Assembly: GCA_963836265.1 (NCBI GenBank)
Contig: CAWIIO010000008.1
Coordinates: 1 to 64,000, forward strand
Direction of reading: 5' to 3'
From: CAIWHR01 sp963836265
GTDB taxonomy: Bacteria > Pseudomonadota > Gammaproteobacteria > Burkholderiales > Casimicrobiaceae
Length of the DNA stretch: 64,000 bases
A program made the translations under genes and the position numbers. Of this stretch, positions 7,988-16,470 are shown one piece after another. The notes under the pieces were generated by a model that searched no databases, was not told the origin of the DNA, and worked only from the letters and a program-made list of their open reading frames with translations. The stretch's first letter is position 1, and every line of letters starts with the position of its first letter.

Positions 7988-8744
7988 TGAATCTCGCACT
8001 CTACTTTGCGAGGCATCGCGGCACAAGGGGACGGTGGGTAATGTGTCGATCGTCGGTGACCAACATTTTCTTTCTCGGCGCTGAGCCGGGCGTGCTCCTG
8101 CCTCAAACGGCTCAGTTTCGCTTGCAGCTCCGATAGCGGCTGCACCATGCGCGGCTTGACCAGCGCCTGCCCCTTGCGCGCCAGATACGGTCAGTTGGTC
8201 AGTGTCTTGCTCGACTCTTCTACGCGGCGCTCGTGGTGCAGCCGCTCTGGTTACCGCGGCTCCGAATTCTCAGGGCGCCCGGTCAAGCGATCGCGGCGAG
8301 CGGCCGAATCATTGCGTCGGGGATCGAAGCCGGTCCAGGCGATGAAGACGTCCAGTGTGGGCTAGGGCAGCCGGACGAAGGTGTGACCGACGCGACTCTG
8401 GCCAGGATTCAGTTTCAGCGTCGGGGCGTGGTGGGTGTCTGTTCCCCGAAGGCTTTGTCTGCTTTCGGGGCTTGCGAGGGTCCGATGTCGACCGGCACTC
8501 GGCGCCGCAGACCTCGTCCGCCTTCGCAGCAACAGCACGAGGGTGCGACGAAAATGCAACGTGGTGAGCATTTCCTCCACGCTAGACCTATACTAGGCCA
8601 CAAGACGGCAGCCACGGTTCCGTCTTGCGCCGCCATATCGGGCTCATCGGAATCCCTGCGATGAACTTCCAACTCCAGAATGGTTTGCGCATTGCGCCCT
8701 TCAACTCGCACCAGCTTGACTAGCTCGGTGAGGCGTGCTGCCTT
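7988..8744. other. Intergenic stretch with degenerate coding traces
   Basis: No gene is supported here. On the minus strand short pieces look protein-like, including a coiled-coil-like SELQAKLSRLRQEHARL near 8060-8135 and TLDVFIAWTGFDPR near 8310-8360, but they lie in different frames and are broken by stops. They may be remains of a transposase that I cannot name. The last part must hold the promoter of the downstream oxidoreductase gene. Confidence 0.4.
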
Positions 8745-9998
8745 GTGAGGAACCGCTTGAAATACGTGCTGATCGGTGCCGGCCCGGCCGGCGTCCAGGC
8801 GGCAGAGGTCATCCGCCAGGAGGATCGAGACGGCGAAATCACGCTGGTCAGCGGTGAGCCGGGTGAGCCCTATTCGCGCATGGCTATCCCTTATATCCTG
8901 AGCGGCCGCATCGACGAACAGGGTGCCCGGTCGCGCAAGACCGCCGACCACTTTGCCAGCCTTCGCATCCGCTACCGCAACAACAGGGCCGTCAAGGTTC
9001 ATGCTGGGGCCAGCGGCGGCATGGTCGATCTCGATGACGGCACTAAGCTCGCGTATGACAGGCTGCTGGTGGCCACCGGCTCCTCGCCAGTACTGCCGCC
9101 GGTCCCCGGCACCGACCTGCCCGGGGTGGTCACCTGCTGGACACTTGAGGATGCCCGCATCATCGCTGCCAAGCTGCAACCCGGTGCCCGGGTGGTGCTG
9201 GTCGGCGCCGGCTTCGTCGCCGGCGTATGCATGAAGTCGCTGGTGGAAAGTGGTGCGCAACTGACCGTCATCGCCGGCCGCGTCGGCCAGATCCTGCGCT
9301 CGATGATGACGCCGACCGGCAGCGCGCTGTTGCAGCGCTGGCTCGAGGGTCAGGGCGTGAACGTCATTACAAAGGGGCGCATCGAGCGCATTGAACCTGG
9401 TCCGCGGGTGGTCATGGACACGCAGGACTTCGATGCCGACTTGGTCATCCTCGCCACTGGCGTGCGACCCAACGTCGCCTTCCTCGAAGGCACCGGAGCT
9501 GAGATCGACCAGGGAATCGTCATCAACGACCGCATGGAGACCACGGTTCCCTGCATCTACGCCGCCGGCGACGTAGCCCAGGGCCGCGACTTCTCGACGG
9601 GCGAGTGGATCGTTCACGCGCTGCAGCCGACCGCCACCGAACATGGTCGCGCAGCCGGCCTCAACATGGCGGGCAAGAACGTGCCCTACCGCGGCAGCCT
9701 CTCAATGAACGTGCTCGATACCGTCGGCCTGCTCTCGTACACCTTCGGCCTGTGGCAGGGTCGCGAAGGCGGCGATACGACAGAGAGCGTCGACGCCGAA
9801 CACTTCCACTACAAACGACTCTGTTTCGATGGCGATGTGCTCGTCGGCGCCATCAGCATCGGCCGAATCGATCACGTCGGCGCCATCCGCGGCTTGATTC
9901 AGACCCGGCGCCACCTCGGACCCTGGAAGGAAAAGCTGATGAAGGACCCGAACCTACTGATGGAGGCATTCGTCGAGCTGACTCGCAATCCGAGCTGA
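8745..9998 (+). CDS. FAD/NAD(P)-dependent oxidoreductase, AorC-like paralogue 1
   Basis: A 417-residue member of the pyridine nucleotide-disulfide oxidoreductase class I family. It has an N-terminal FAD-binding GAGPAG, a central NAD(P)-binding GAGFVAG and a second FAD motif, IYAAGDVAQG. It aligns along its length with the gene at 12956-14218 (EPYSRMAIPYILSG against EPPYSRMAIPYLLMG; GVVTCWTLEDA against GVHPCWTLADA). That gene is the FAD subunit of the neighbouring aldehyde oxidoreductase. The GTG at 8745 is the longest start, but a TTG at 8757 sits better behind the GAGGAA box and lines up with the paralogue. It has no redox CxxxxC pair, so it is an electron-transfer flavoprotein rather than a disulfide reductase. 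A 537-bp gap separates it from the rest of the AOR genes. Confidence 0.85.
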   Translation: MRNRLKYVLIGAGPAGVQAAEVIRQEDRDGEITLVSGEPGEPYSRMAIPYILSGRIDEQGARSRKTADHFASLRIRYRNNRAVKVHAGASGGMVDLDDGTKLAYDRLLVATGSSPVLPPVPGTDLPGVVTCWTLEDARIIAAKLQPGARVVLVGAGFVAGVCMKSLVESGAQLTVIAGRVGQILRSMMTPTGSALLQRWLEGQGVNVITKGRIERIEPGPRVVMDTQDFDADLVILATGVRPNVAFLEGTGAEIDQGIVINDRMETTVPCIYAAGDVAQGRDFSTGEWIVHALQPTATEHGRAAGLNMAGKNVPYRGSLSMNVLDTVGLLSYTFGLWQGREGGDTTESVDAEHFHYKRLCFDGDVLVGAISIGRIDHVGAIRGLIQTRRHLGPWKEKLMKDPNLLMEAFVELTRNPS

Positions 9999-10535
9999 GG
10001 TGCGAGCCGGACGGCCCTCGTCAGCCACCGGTGGTCGCTTCCTCAAGCTCATCACCCGCAGGATGGCAACGCCGATCTGTGCCATCGGTGGAAGCTCGGC
10101 AGGCGACCTTTGCGGTTGCTAAGGATAGTGGGCACCCCGACCACGGCATGCCACATGGCGTCTGGGCGGATGCGAACATCGCGAACATCAGGGTCATCAC
10201 CCTCCGCTCACGGGGACAAAAACGGCGCATGACCTTCGCGAAGGGTGCCGCCGGAGGCAGCCACGTCGTCGCCAAATGGCCGATCCCGACTGCCCGGAAG
10301 CCGGGATCGCTCGCTCTATTGACGGATGCTGCGCCCGGGGGTAACGTCGTCGCAGTCGCTTTTGTGAGTAGACATCATGCTGGGCCCACCCAGCCGACTT
10401 CCTACATGGGCTGTCGCATCAAGCCTAAGGGGGTCCTCCACTCCGCAATGTTGAAGACGTCGGGTCGATGTTCGATCTTGACTATTGCACTTGCAGGATT
10501 GAAACGCAGCGCGATTGAGCATTCCAGGAGGAAAC
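9999..10535. other. Intergenic region upstream of the AOR operon
   Basis: No convincing gene is present. An inverted repeat, CGATCCCG at 10281-10288 with CGGGATCG at 10302-10309, could form an eight-base-pair stem; it has no T-tail. The segment just before 10536 carries the ribosome binding site CAGGAGGAAAC of the ferredoxin gene. A TTGACT hexamer near 10478 has no good -10 partner, so the promoter is not assigned. Confidence 0.4.
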
Positions 10536-11009
10536 GTGCAAAAGTCCCTCTATATCAACGCCGACAAATGTACGGGCTGTCTGCAGTGCGAAATGGCGTG
10601 TAGCTACGAGAACTACGGTGTATTCAATCCCGCGAAGTCGCGCATCAAGATCTTCGACTTCGACCATTCCGGGAGGAAGGTTCCCTATACCTGCACCCAG
10701 TGCGATGAGGCTTGGTGCCTGCATGCGTGTCCGGTTGACGCGATCAAGATAGATCTAGCAACCGGCGCCAAGGTCGTGCACGACGATGTGTGCGTGGGCT
10801 GCAAGGTATGCACGATCGCTTGTCCCTTCGGGACGATCAATTATGTGCAAGACACCGGGAAGGTGCAGAAGTGCGACCTCTGCGGCGGCGATCCCGCCTG
10901 CGCCACGGCCTGCCCGACCGGTGCCATCACCTATGTCGACGCCGACTGGACCGGACTCGAGCGCATGAAACTGTGGGCGAACAAAGTCGGCAACCAGCCT
11001 CGCGCGTAA
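10536..11009 (+). CDS. aorA: Polyferredoxin subunit of aldehyde oxidoreductase (AorA-like)
   Basis: A 157-residue electron-transfer subunit with 16 cysteines in four groups: CTGCLQCEMAC, CTQCDEAWCLHACP, CVGCKVCTIACP and CDLCGGDPACATACP. That is enough for four [4Fe-4S] clusters, as in the AorA subunit of the Aromatoleum-type tungsten aldehyde oxidoreductase. The start is GTG 10536, with an ideal AGGAGG box six bases upstream; the longer frame from 10515 would begin before that box. The tungsten subunit gene follows 14 bp later. It should carry electrons between the tungsten subunit and the FAD subunit encoded at 12956. Confidence 0.88.
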   Translation: MQKSLYINADKCTGCLQCEMACSYENYGVFNPAKSRIKIFDFDHSGRKVPYTCTQCDEAWCLHACPVDAIKIDLATGAKVVHDDVCVGCKVCTIACPFGTINYVQDTGKVQKCDLCGGDPACATACPTGAITYVDADWTGLERMKLWANKVGNQPRA

Positions 11010-11023
11010 GGAGGAGGACGATC

Positions 11024-12871
11024 ATGGCCTGGACTGGAAAGATCCTGCGCGTCAATCTTGCCGAGGGAACCTGCATCGCGGAGCCCCTGAACATGAAATG
11101 GGCACGTGATTACATTGGTCAACGGGGCCTGGCGACCAAATACTTCACCGAGGAAGTCGATCCGAAGGTCGATCCGCTGTCGCCTGAAAACAAGATCATC
11201 TGGGCCACGGGTCCGCTCACCGGAACGATGGCTTCAACGGGCGGGCGCTATTCGGTCATTACCAAGGGCGCGCTCACGGGCGCGATTGCCTGTTCGAACT
11301 CGGGAGGTTATTGGGGCGCCGAACTCAAGATGGCAGGCTGGGACATGATCATCTTCGAAGGCAAGGCACCCAAGCCCGTCTATCTGCTCATCGAGAACGA
11401 CACTGCGCAATTGCTCGACGCCGGCTGGCTTTGGGGCAAGTCGGTGTGGGAGACCGAGCCTGCCCTCAAGGCAAAGCATCACGATCCACAGATCCGCGTC
11501 AGTTCCATTGGGCGCGCCGGAGAAAACGGCTGCCTGTATGCCGGCGTGATCAACGACCTGCACCGGGCCGCGGGACGCTCAGGGGTGGGCACGGTGATGG
11601 GCAGCAAGAATCTCAAGGCGATTGCTGTGCGCGGCACCAAGGGAGTGGGCAATATCCGCGATCCCAAGGGCTTCATGAAGGCAGCCACGGCCGCCAAGAA
11701 GGTGTTGGCCGACCACGCGGTGACCGGGCAGGGCTTGCCCAAGTTCGGTACGCAAGTGCTGATGAACGTGATCAACGAAATCGGCGCGTTGCCGACGCGT
11801 AACCATCGGGATGTGCAGTTCGAGGGCGCAAGGGACATCTCCGCCGAGGCGATGCACGAGCCGCGCAAGAGCGACGGCAAAGCGAATCTCGTCACCAATC
11901 AGGCGTGCTTCGGCTGCACGATCGCATGCGGCCGCGTCTCGAAGATCGACGAGACCCACTACACGGTGGTCAACAAGCCGAAATACTGGGGCGCATCGGG
12001 CGGCCTCGAATACGAAGCGGCCTGGGCGCTGGGCGCAGCCAACGGCGTCAACGATCTCGAAGCGCTGACCTATGCCAACTTCATTTGCAACGAGGATGGC
12101 TTCGATCCGATCTCCTTCGGTGCCACGGTTGGGGCCGTCATGGAGCTCTACGAGATGGGCGTGCTGAAGAAGGAGCAGTTGGGCATCGAAGCTCCGTTCG
12201 GTTCAGCCAAGGCGCTCACCTATTTCGCGGAGATCACCGCCCGAGGGGAGGGCTTCGGCAAAGAGATCGCGCAGGGCTCGAAGCGGCTCGCCGCCAAGTA
12301 CGGTCATCCGGATTTGTCGATGAGCGTCAAAGGTCAAGAGTTCCCCGCCTACGACTCGCGCGGCATCCAGGGCATGGGCCTCGCCTATGCCACGGCCAAC
12401 CGCGGTGCCTGCCATTTGCGCGGTTACACGGTAGCCTCCGAGGTCCTTGGGATCCCGGTGAAGACTGATCCGCTCGTCACCGAGGGCAAGGCCGGGCTGG
12501 TCAAGGCCTTCCAGGACGCCACGGCCGTCTTCGATTCGGCCGGCATCTGTCTATTCACCAGCTTCGCGTGGACGCTTGCCGATGTCCAGCCGCAACTCGC
12601 TGCGGCCTGCACGGAAGAGTTCACGCTCGAGGAGCTGGGCCTGATCGGCGAGCGCATCTGGAACATGGAGCGCGACTTCAACAATCGCGCCGGGTTCACC
12701 TACAAGGACGACACGCTGCCGAAGCGATTGCTTACCGAGGCGGCGAAGACCGGGCCGGCCAAGGGGCTCGTCAACGGCCTGGACAAGATGCTGCCGGAGT
12801 ACTACCAGCTTCGCGGCTGGGACGACAAGGGAGAGCTAAAACCGGACACCCGAGCCCGCCTCAGCTTGTAA
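11024..12871 (+). CDS. aorB: Aldehyde:ferredoxin oxidoreductase, tungsten subunit (AorB-like)
   Basis: A 615-residue AOR-family enzyme, the usual length. N-terminal domain motifs GKILRVNLAEGTC and ATGPLTGTMASTGGRY bind the tungsto-bispterin cofactor. The [4Fe-4S] ligands are CFGCTIACG at about residues 295-303 and the distant Cys of DSAGICLF at about 507. The reaction is reversible oxidation of aldehydes to carboxylic acids. In the Aromatoleum type it works with NAD through AorA and the FAD subunit; that architecture is reproduced here by the flanking genes. A GGAGGAGG box precedes ATG 11024. An intrinsic terminator sits between this gene and the FAD subunit, so the downstream genes may be made in smaller amounts. 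Confidence 0.92.
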   Translation: MAWTGKILRVNLAEGTCIAEPLNMKWARDYIGQRGLATKYFTEEVDPKVDPLSPENKIIWATGPLTGTMASTGGRYSVITKGALTGAIACSNSGGYWGAELKMAGWDMIIFEGKAPKPVYLLIENDTAQLLDAGWLWGKSVWETEPALKAKHHDPQIRVSSIGRAGENGCLYAGVINDLHRAAGRSGVGTVMGSKNLKAIAVRGTKGVGNIRDPKGFMKAATAAKKVLADHAVTGQGLPKFGTQVLMNVINEIGALPTRNHRDVQFEGARDISAEAMHEPRKSDGKANLVTNQACFGCTIACGRVSKIDETHYTVVNKPKYWGASGGLEYEAAWALGAANGVNDLEALTYANFICNEDGFDPISFGATVGAVMELYEMGVLKKEQLGIEAPFGSAKALTYFAEITARGEGFGKEIAQGSKRLAAKYGHPDLSMSVKGQEFPAYDSRGIQGMGLAYATANRGACHLRGYTVASEVLGIPVKTDPLVTEGKAGLVKAFQDATAVFDSAGICLFTSFAWTLADVQPQLAAACTEEFTLEELGLIGERIWNMERDFNNRAGFTYKDDTLPKRLLTEAAKTGPAKGLVNGLDKMLPEYYQLRGWDDKGELKPDTRARLSL

Positions 12872-12909
12872 GCCGAGACGAGCGCGCCGCGTCGCGAATG
12901 TTCGGACTT

Positions 12910-12937
12910 GGGCGGTTCCTAGTGAACCGCCCTTTTT
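12910..12937 (+). terminator. Intrinsic terminator inside the AOR operon
   Basis: GGGCGGTTC pairs with GAACCGCCC around a short CTAGT loop, and TTTTT follows directly. This is a textbook factor-independent terminator. It lies 38 bp after the tungsten-subunit stop and 18 bp before the FAD-subunit start, so it probably lowers expression of the last three genes relative to the first two. Confidence 0.85.
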
Positions 12938-12955
12938 GCTCGTGGAGAGATCCTC

Positions 12956-14218
12956 GTGAAACACGTCATTCTCGGTAACGGACCCGCTGGTGTCATCGCG
13001 GCCGAAACGATTCGCAAGCAGCGACCCGAAGACGACATCGTGATCGTCGGCGACGAGCCCGAACCGCCCTATTCGCGCATGGCGATTCCGTATCTGCTGA
13101 TGGGCGACATCGGCGAGGAGGGAACTTATCTGCGCAAAGACAAGGAGCATTTCGCACGGCAACGCCTTCAGATGCTTGCGGGACGGGCGCGCACGGTCGA
13201 CGTGGACACGCACCACGTGCAGCTCGATGACGGGACGGTTCTTCCATTCGATCGCCTGCTGATCGCTACGGGAGCGACCCCCGTTCGCCCCCCGATCCGC
13301 GGCATGGACCTGCCTGGCGTGCATCCTTGCTGGACGCTCGCCGATGCGCGGAAGATCATGGCGCTTGCCAAACCCGGAGCACGCGTGCTGCAGATGGGAG
13401 CGGGTTTCATCGGCTGCATCATCATGGAAGCCATCGCCGCCCGCGACGTGGAACTTACCGTCGTGGAAATGGGCGATCGCATGGTGCCACGCATGATGGG
13501 CGAAGGGGCCGGCGGCATGATCAAACGCTGGGTCGAGAAGAAGGGAATAACCGTCTACACATCGACGCGAGTGGAAGCCATCCACCCCGGGACACCCCTT
13601 ACCGTCCGGCTGTCCAACGGCAAGCAGTTGCCGGTGGATCTGGTGATATCCGCGACGGGGGTCCAACCGAATATCGGGTTTCTCGAGAACTCCGGCATCC
13701 TGTGTCTTCAGGGCGTTCTGACCGACGAACGCCTGCAGACCAACAGCGAAGGAGTCTACGCAGCGGGTGATTGCGCCGAAGCGTTCGACGCGGTTACCGG
13801 CAAGACGATCGTCAGTGCCATTCAGCCGAACGCTGCCGATCAAGCATATATCGCCGGAATGAACATGGCCGGGAAACGAACCCAGTTGCGTGGAGTCACG
13901 CAGATCAACGTGCTCGACACGCTGGGGCTCATCTCGACCTCATTCGGACGATGGGAAGGAGTGCCCGGGGGCGAACACGCCGAGCTAACCGACGACGCCA
14001 ACTTCCGGTACATTCGCCTGGAGTTCGAGGGAGATGTTTTGATCGGTTCGAATGCGATCGGTCTGACCGAGCATGTCGGTATTCTGCGCGGGCTTACGCA
14101 ATCGCGCACCAGGCTCGGCGCGTGGAAGGACCGTCTGCTGCGCGACCCGTTGCAGCTTCCACAGGCGTATCTTTCCAGCGCGCAGGCGCAGCATGCAAGG
14201 GGATCGAACGTCGCCTGA
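12956..14218 (+). CDS. aorC: FAD/NAD-binding subunit of aldehyde oxidoreductase (AorC-like)
   Basis: A 420-residue flavoprotein: GNGPAGVIAAE binds FAD, MGAGFIG binds NAD(P)H, and VYAAGDCAEAF is the second FAD contact. It begins at GTG 12956. It is the NAD-linked flavin subunit expected next to AorA and AorB. The paralogue at 8745 is colinear. The C-terminal quarter (INVLDTLGLISTSFGRWEG, ending in LGAWKDRLLRDP) is also shared by both copies (NVLDTVGLLSYTFGLWQG, LGPWKEKLMKDP), which argues for duplication rather than convergence. It is followed by a MoaD-like gene 25 bp downstream. Confidence 0.88.
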   Translation: MKHVILGNGPAGVIAAETIRKQRPEDDIVIVGDEPEPPYSRMAIPYLLMGDIGEEGTYLRKDKEHFARQRLQMLAGRARTVDVDTHHVQLDDGTVLPFDRLLIATGATPVRPPIRGMDLPGVHPCWTLADARKIMALAKPGARVLQMGAGFIGCIIMEAIAARDVELTVVEMGDRMVPRMMGEGAGGMIKRWVEKKGITVYTSTRVEAIHPGTPLTVRLSNGKQLPVDLVISATGVQPNIGFLENSGILCLQGVLTDERLQTNSEGVYAAGDCAEAFDAVTGKTIVSAIQPNAADQAYIAGMNMAGKRTQLRGVTQINVLDTLGLISTSFGRWEGVPGGEHAELTDDANFRYIRLEFEGDVLIGSNAIGLTEHVGILRGLTQSRTRLGAWKDRLLRDPLQLPQAYLSSAQAQHARGSNVA

Positions 14219-14243
14219 GGGACGACGGAGGCAAAGCTCGGCT

Positions 14244-14510
14244 GTGGAGATCACCCTCAAGCTTTTCGCCACGCTTGGCGACTATCTGCCGCAGGAACTC
14301 AACGGCAGGGCGCGCGTGTATAACCAGCTTGCGGTTGACGTCGCCGAAACGGCGACCGTGCAGGCCGTAATCGAGCAATTCAATCTGCCGCCGGCGATGG
14401 CCCACCTTGTGTTGGTGAATGGCGTCTTCATCCCACGCGACGCGCGCGCTACGCGGCTGTTGCGCCTCGGAGACGAAATGGCCGTGTGGCCTCCCATCGC
14501 GGGCGGCTAG
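14244..14510 (+). CDS. MoaD/ThiS-like sulfur-carrier protein of the AOR operon
   Basis: An 88-residue ubiquitin-fold protein: VEITLKLFATLGDYLP at the start, LVNGVFIPRDA in the middle, and a C-terminal GG (PPIAGG), which is the tail that is activated and thiocarboxylated in MoaD and ThiS. AOR operons commonly carry such a protein, thought to supply sulfur for the tungsten pterin cofactor. The start is GTG 14244 with GGAGG about 12 bases upstream. It ends 5 bp before the next gene. The molybdopterin synthase large subunit is not in the window, so this protein may work with a chromosomal MoaE/MoeB or have a dedicated role. Confidence 0.8.
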   Translation: MEITLKLFATLGDYLPQELNGRARVYNQLAVDVAETATVQAVIEQFNLPPAMAHLVLVNGVFIPRDARATRLLRLGDEMAVWPPIAGG

Positions 14511-14515
14511 GCGGC

Positions 14516-14809
14516 ATGGCGGACGTGTTTCAGCTGCATCGTGAGATGGGCTGCACGCGGGCCGAATTCATATCGTGGCTGCCCGGCGCGACCCGTCGGG
14601 CCCCATTCCAGATCGACGGGGAGGTGGTGACGGTTACGACCCACGGTGGCCGCGTTCGGATCTCAATCGAAGAGAGGCCACCACGGCGCATAGGGCTGAT
14701 TGCACTGCCCGTGCTTGGCGTCACCTTCTGTTTCCACGGCCTGGACGAACTGACACGCGACGATTTCCTCGCCCATTTCGACTTGTACACCAGGCGCGGT
14801 GGAGGCTAG
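14516..14809 (+). CDS. Small protein of unknown function, last gene of the AOR operon
   Basis: A 97-residue protein beginning MADVFQLHREMGCTRAEF and ending in RRGGG. It has no signal peptide and no metal motif, and contains one cysteine near the start and one near residue 70. The middle (FQIDGEVVTVTTHGGRVRISIEE, read in pieces) looks like a small beta domain. I do not recognise the family. Its placement 5 bp after the MoaD-like gene, as the fifth gene of the operon, suggests a role in maturing or assembling the tungsten enzyme. The start ATG 14516 is preferred over 14486, which would overlap the MoaD-like gene. Confidence 0.65.
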   Translation: MADVFQLHREMGCTRAEFISWLPGATRRAPFQIDGEVVTVTTHGGRVRISIEERPPRRIGLIALPVLGVTFCFHGLDELTRDDFLAHFDLYTRRGGG

Positions 14810-15199
14810 CCGCACGTCTTCATCCGCGCTAGATTTCGAGCGTCCCCTCTCGGCAGTCCTGTAATTCGGGTCGATAGCCCCACTTCGCCAGTGGCGACGA
14901 CCGGTCGCTCCCGTCTGAACCGGCCACCCGGGCAGGGGCGGCCATGAGCGGCGGTCGCGCCTCGTCCTTCTCAGCGCCTGCTTACGGGCAACGCCACACG
15001 ACGCGCCCGCCGTACTCGTCGGCCCGGTCGCGTCGAGCCGTGATAACCTGAACTGATAGGGAATGCGTAGTGCATGCTCAAGCTCTACACGCGGCGCCAT
15101 CAAGGGTCCACCAGAAGGGTGGATGAAATCCGCTTCGAGATGGCGGGCGCGGAAGCAAGCCGCAACCGTCCAGCGCTCGGTCCCCCCTGCTGGTATCCG
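14810..15199. other. Intergenic region between convergent genes
   Basis: No gene, clear terminator or RNA is seen in this stretch between the end of the AOR operon and the end of the oppositely oriented beta-propeller gene. Short open frames here lack ribosome binding sites and recognisable motifs. Confidence 0.4.
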
Positions 15200-16258
15200 T
15201 CAGCGAGCGACGTCCAGACTGCCGTTCGCGTTGGGATAGGTCACTGCTCCCCACGGCAGCTGCAGCCCGGTGATCTCCTTCTTTGTCCGATAGTTCGCGG
15301 CATCGATGACATACACGCTGTTCGAGCGCCCGCACACGTCCAGAACGCGGGCCCCGCCTGGAGTGAAGGTGAAATGCCAGCAGCGCTTGCCGACAGGAAT
15401 GGTCGCGATCAGGCGATAGTCGGCGGTATCGAACACCTGCAACTTCCCGCCGCGCGCCGCGTCGACCCAGAGGCGCCGGCCGCCATGGTCGAACGCCACA
15501 CCGTAGGGGCCTGAGGCAGTCGCAACGGTCTTGATGACTTTGAAGTCCGGATCGAGGATGAGCACCTTGTCCGAACCCTCCATCGTGACGGCGTATTCGT
15601 GCTTGTACGGCGAAAATTTGATGCCTCGCGGGCGATTGCCGTAGGCGCGAATGTCGACCGTTTGCACTAGCTCTCCGTCGGAAAGGTTGTACACGGTGAC
15701 GGTGTTGTCGGCTTCATTGGCGACTGCGAGATGCTCCCCGTCCGGGGTGAACTCGATGCCTTCGGTCTCCAGACCGGCCATCAGGCGCCGGGTCACTGTG
15801 CCCCTATCGAGATCGATGACCGCCACTTCAGCGGGCGTCTTGTTGCCCTCATCCTCCTCTTCTTTTCCCCCGGCCTTCGGCGGACCGCCCTTCGCCGAGG
15901 GTTCATAGGTAACGAACGCTGTCTTGCCGTCGGGACTGACGCGCAGAAACTCGGGATTCTTACCGACGGGAATACGCCGCACCACGCGGTCGTTGCTGGT
16001 ATCGACGACGGAGACGTCGCCGGTATGCTGGTTGGCGGTCAGCAGCTGCTTTCCGTCCGGTGTGACGGCGATGCCTCGCGGTCCCTTGCCTCCCACGTCG
16101 ATGGTTTTGACGGGCTTCAAACTGGCCAAGTCGATCACCGTCACGCCGTTGTCCTGGTTGCTCACATAGGCCACATCCCTGGGAACGTCCGCCCAGGCGC
16201 TCACGAGGGGGGCAGACACGACTCCGACCGCCAACAGACTTAGCGCTTTGTTCCGCAT
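15200..16258 (-). CDS. Periplasmic YVTN-type beta-propeller protein, PQQ-catabolism associated
   Basis: A 352-residue exported protein with a signal peptide ending near SAWA and about seven repeats of the 40-residue YVTN type (DVAYVSNQDNGVTVIDLA, GIAVTPDGKQLLTANQHTG, SVVDTSNDRVV, GIEFTPDGEHLAVANEADN). This is the family found beside PQQ-dependent alcohol dehydrogenase clusters, where its function is not established. A charged insert, GGKEEEDEGNK, interrupts the third blade. Here it sits 8 kb from the PQQ dehydrogenase, with the AOR genes between: alcohol to aldehyde (PQQ enzyme) and aldehyde to acid (AOR) would form one pathway. An IS630 element lies about 210 bp upstream of its start. Confidence 0.82.
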   Translation of the reverse strand: MRNKALSLLAVGVVSAPLVSAWADVPRDVAYVSNQDNGVTVIDLASLKPVKTIDVGGKGPRGIAVTPDGKQLLTANQHTGDVSVVDTSNDRVVRRIPVGKNPEFLRVSPDGKTAFVTYEPSAKGGPPKAGGKEEEDEGNKTPAEVAVIDLDRGTVTRRLMAGLETEGIEFTPDGEHLAVANEADNTVTVYNLSDGELVQTVDIRAYGNRPRGIKFSPYKHEYAVTMEGSDKVLILDPDFKVIKTVATASGPYGVAFDHGGRRLWVDAARGGKLQVFDTADYRLIATIPVGKRCWHFTFTPGGARVLDVCGRSNSVYVIDAANYRTKKEITGLQLPWGAVTYPNANGSLDVAR

Positions 16259-16470
16259 TGTCCATCTCCTTTGTTGTTGCGTCGGTTTTCTCCAGCCACA
16301 AAGCTTGCACCGCCTAGACTAGGAACGCCGAAAGCCCCAAGGGTTCATCCGCTGGAGGCAACGGGCCATTCATCGCCGTATACCTCGAGGCAATTGACAA
16401 GCTAGGGGCTTCTCCAGAAGCTCATTGATAAGCGACGTATCGCTTGCCTGGGGGATGGTTTTCGGTTTTA

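Noticed and set aside
10021..10275. An 84-codon minus-strand frame upstream of the AOR operon
   Set aside because: No ribosome binding site, signal or recognised motif; composition is like other non-coding frames here.
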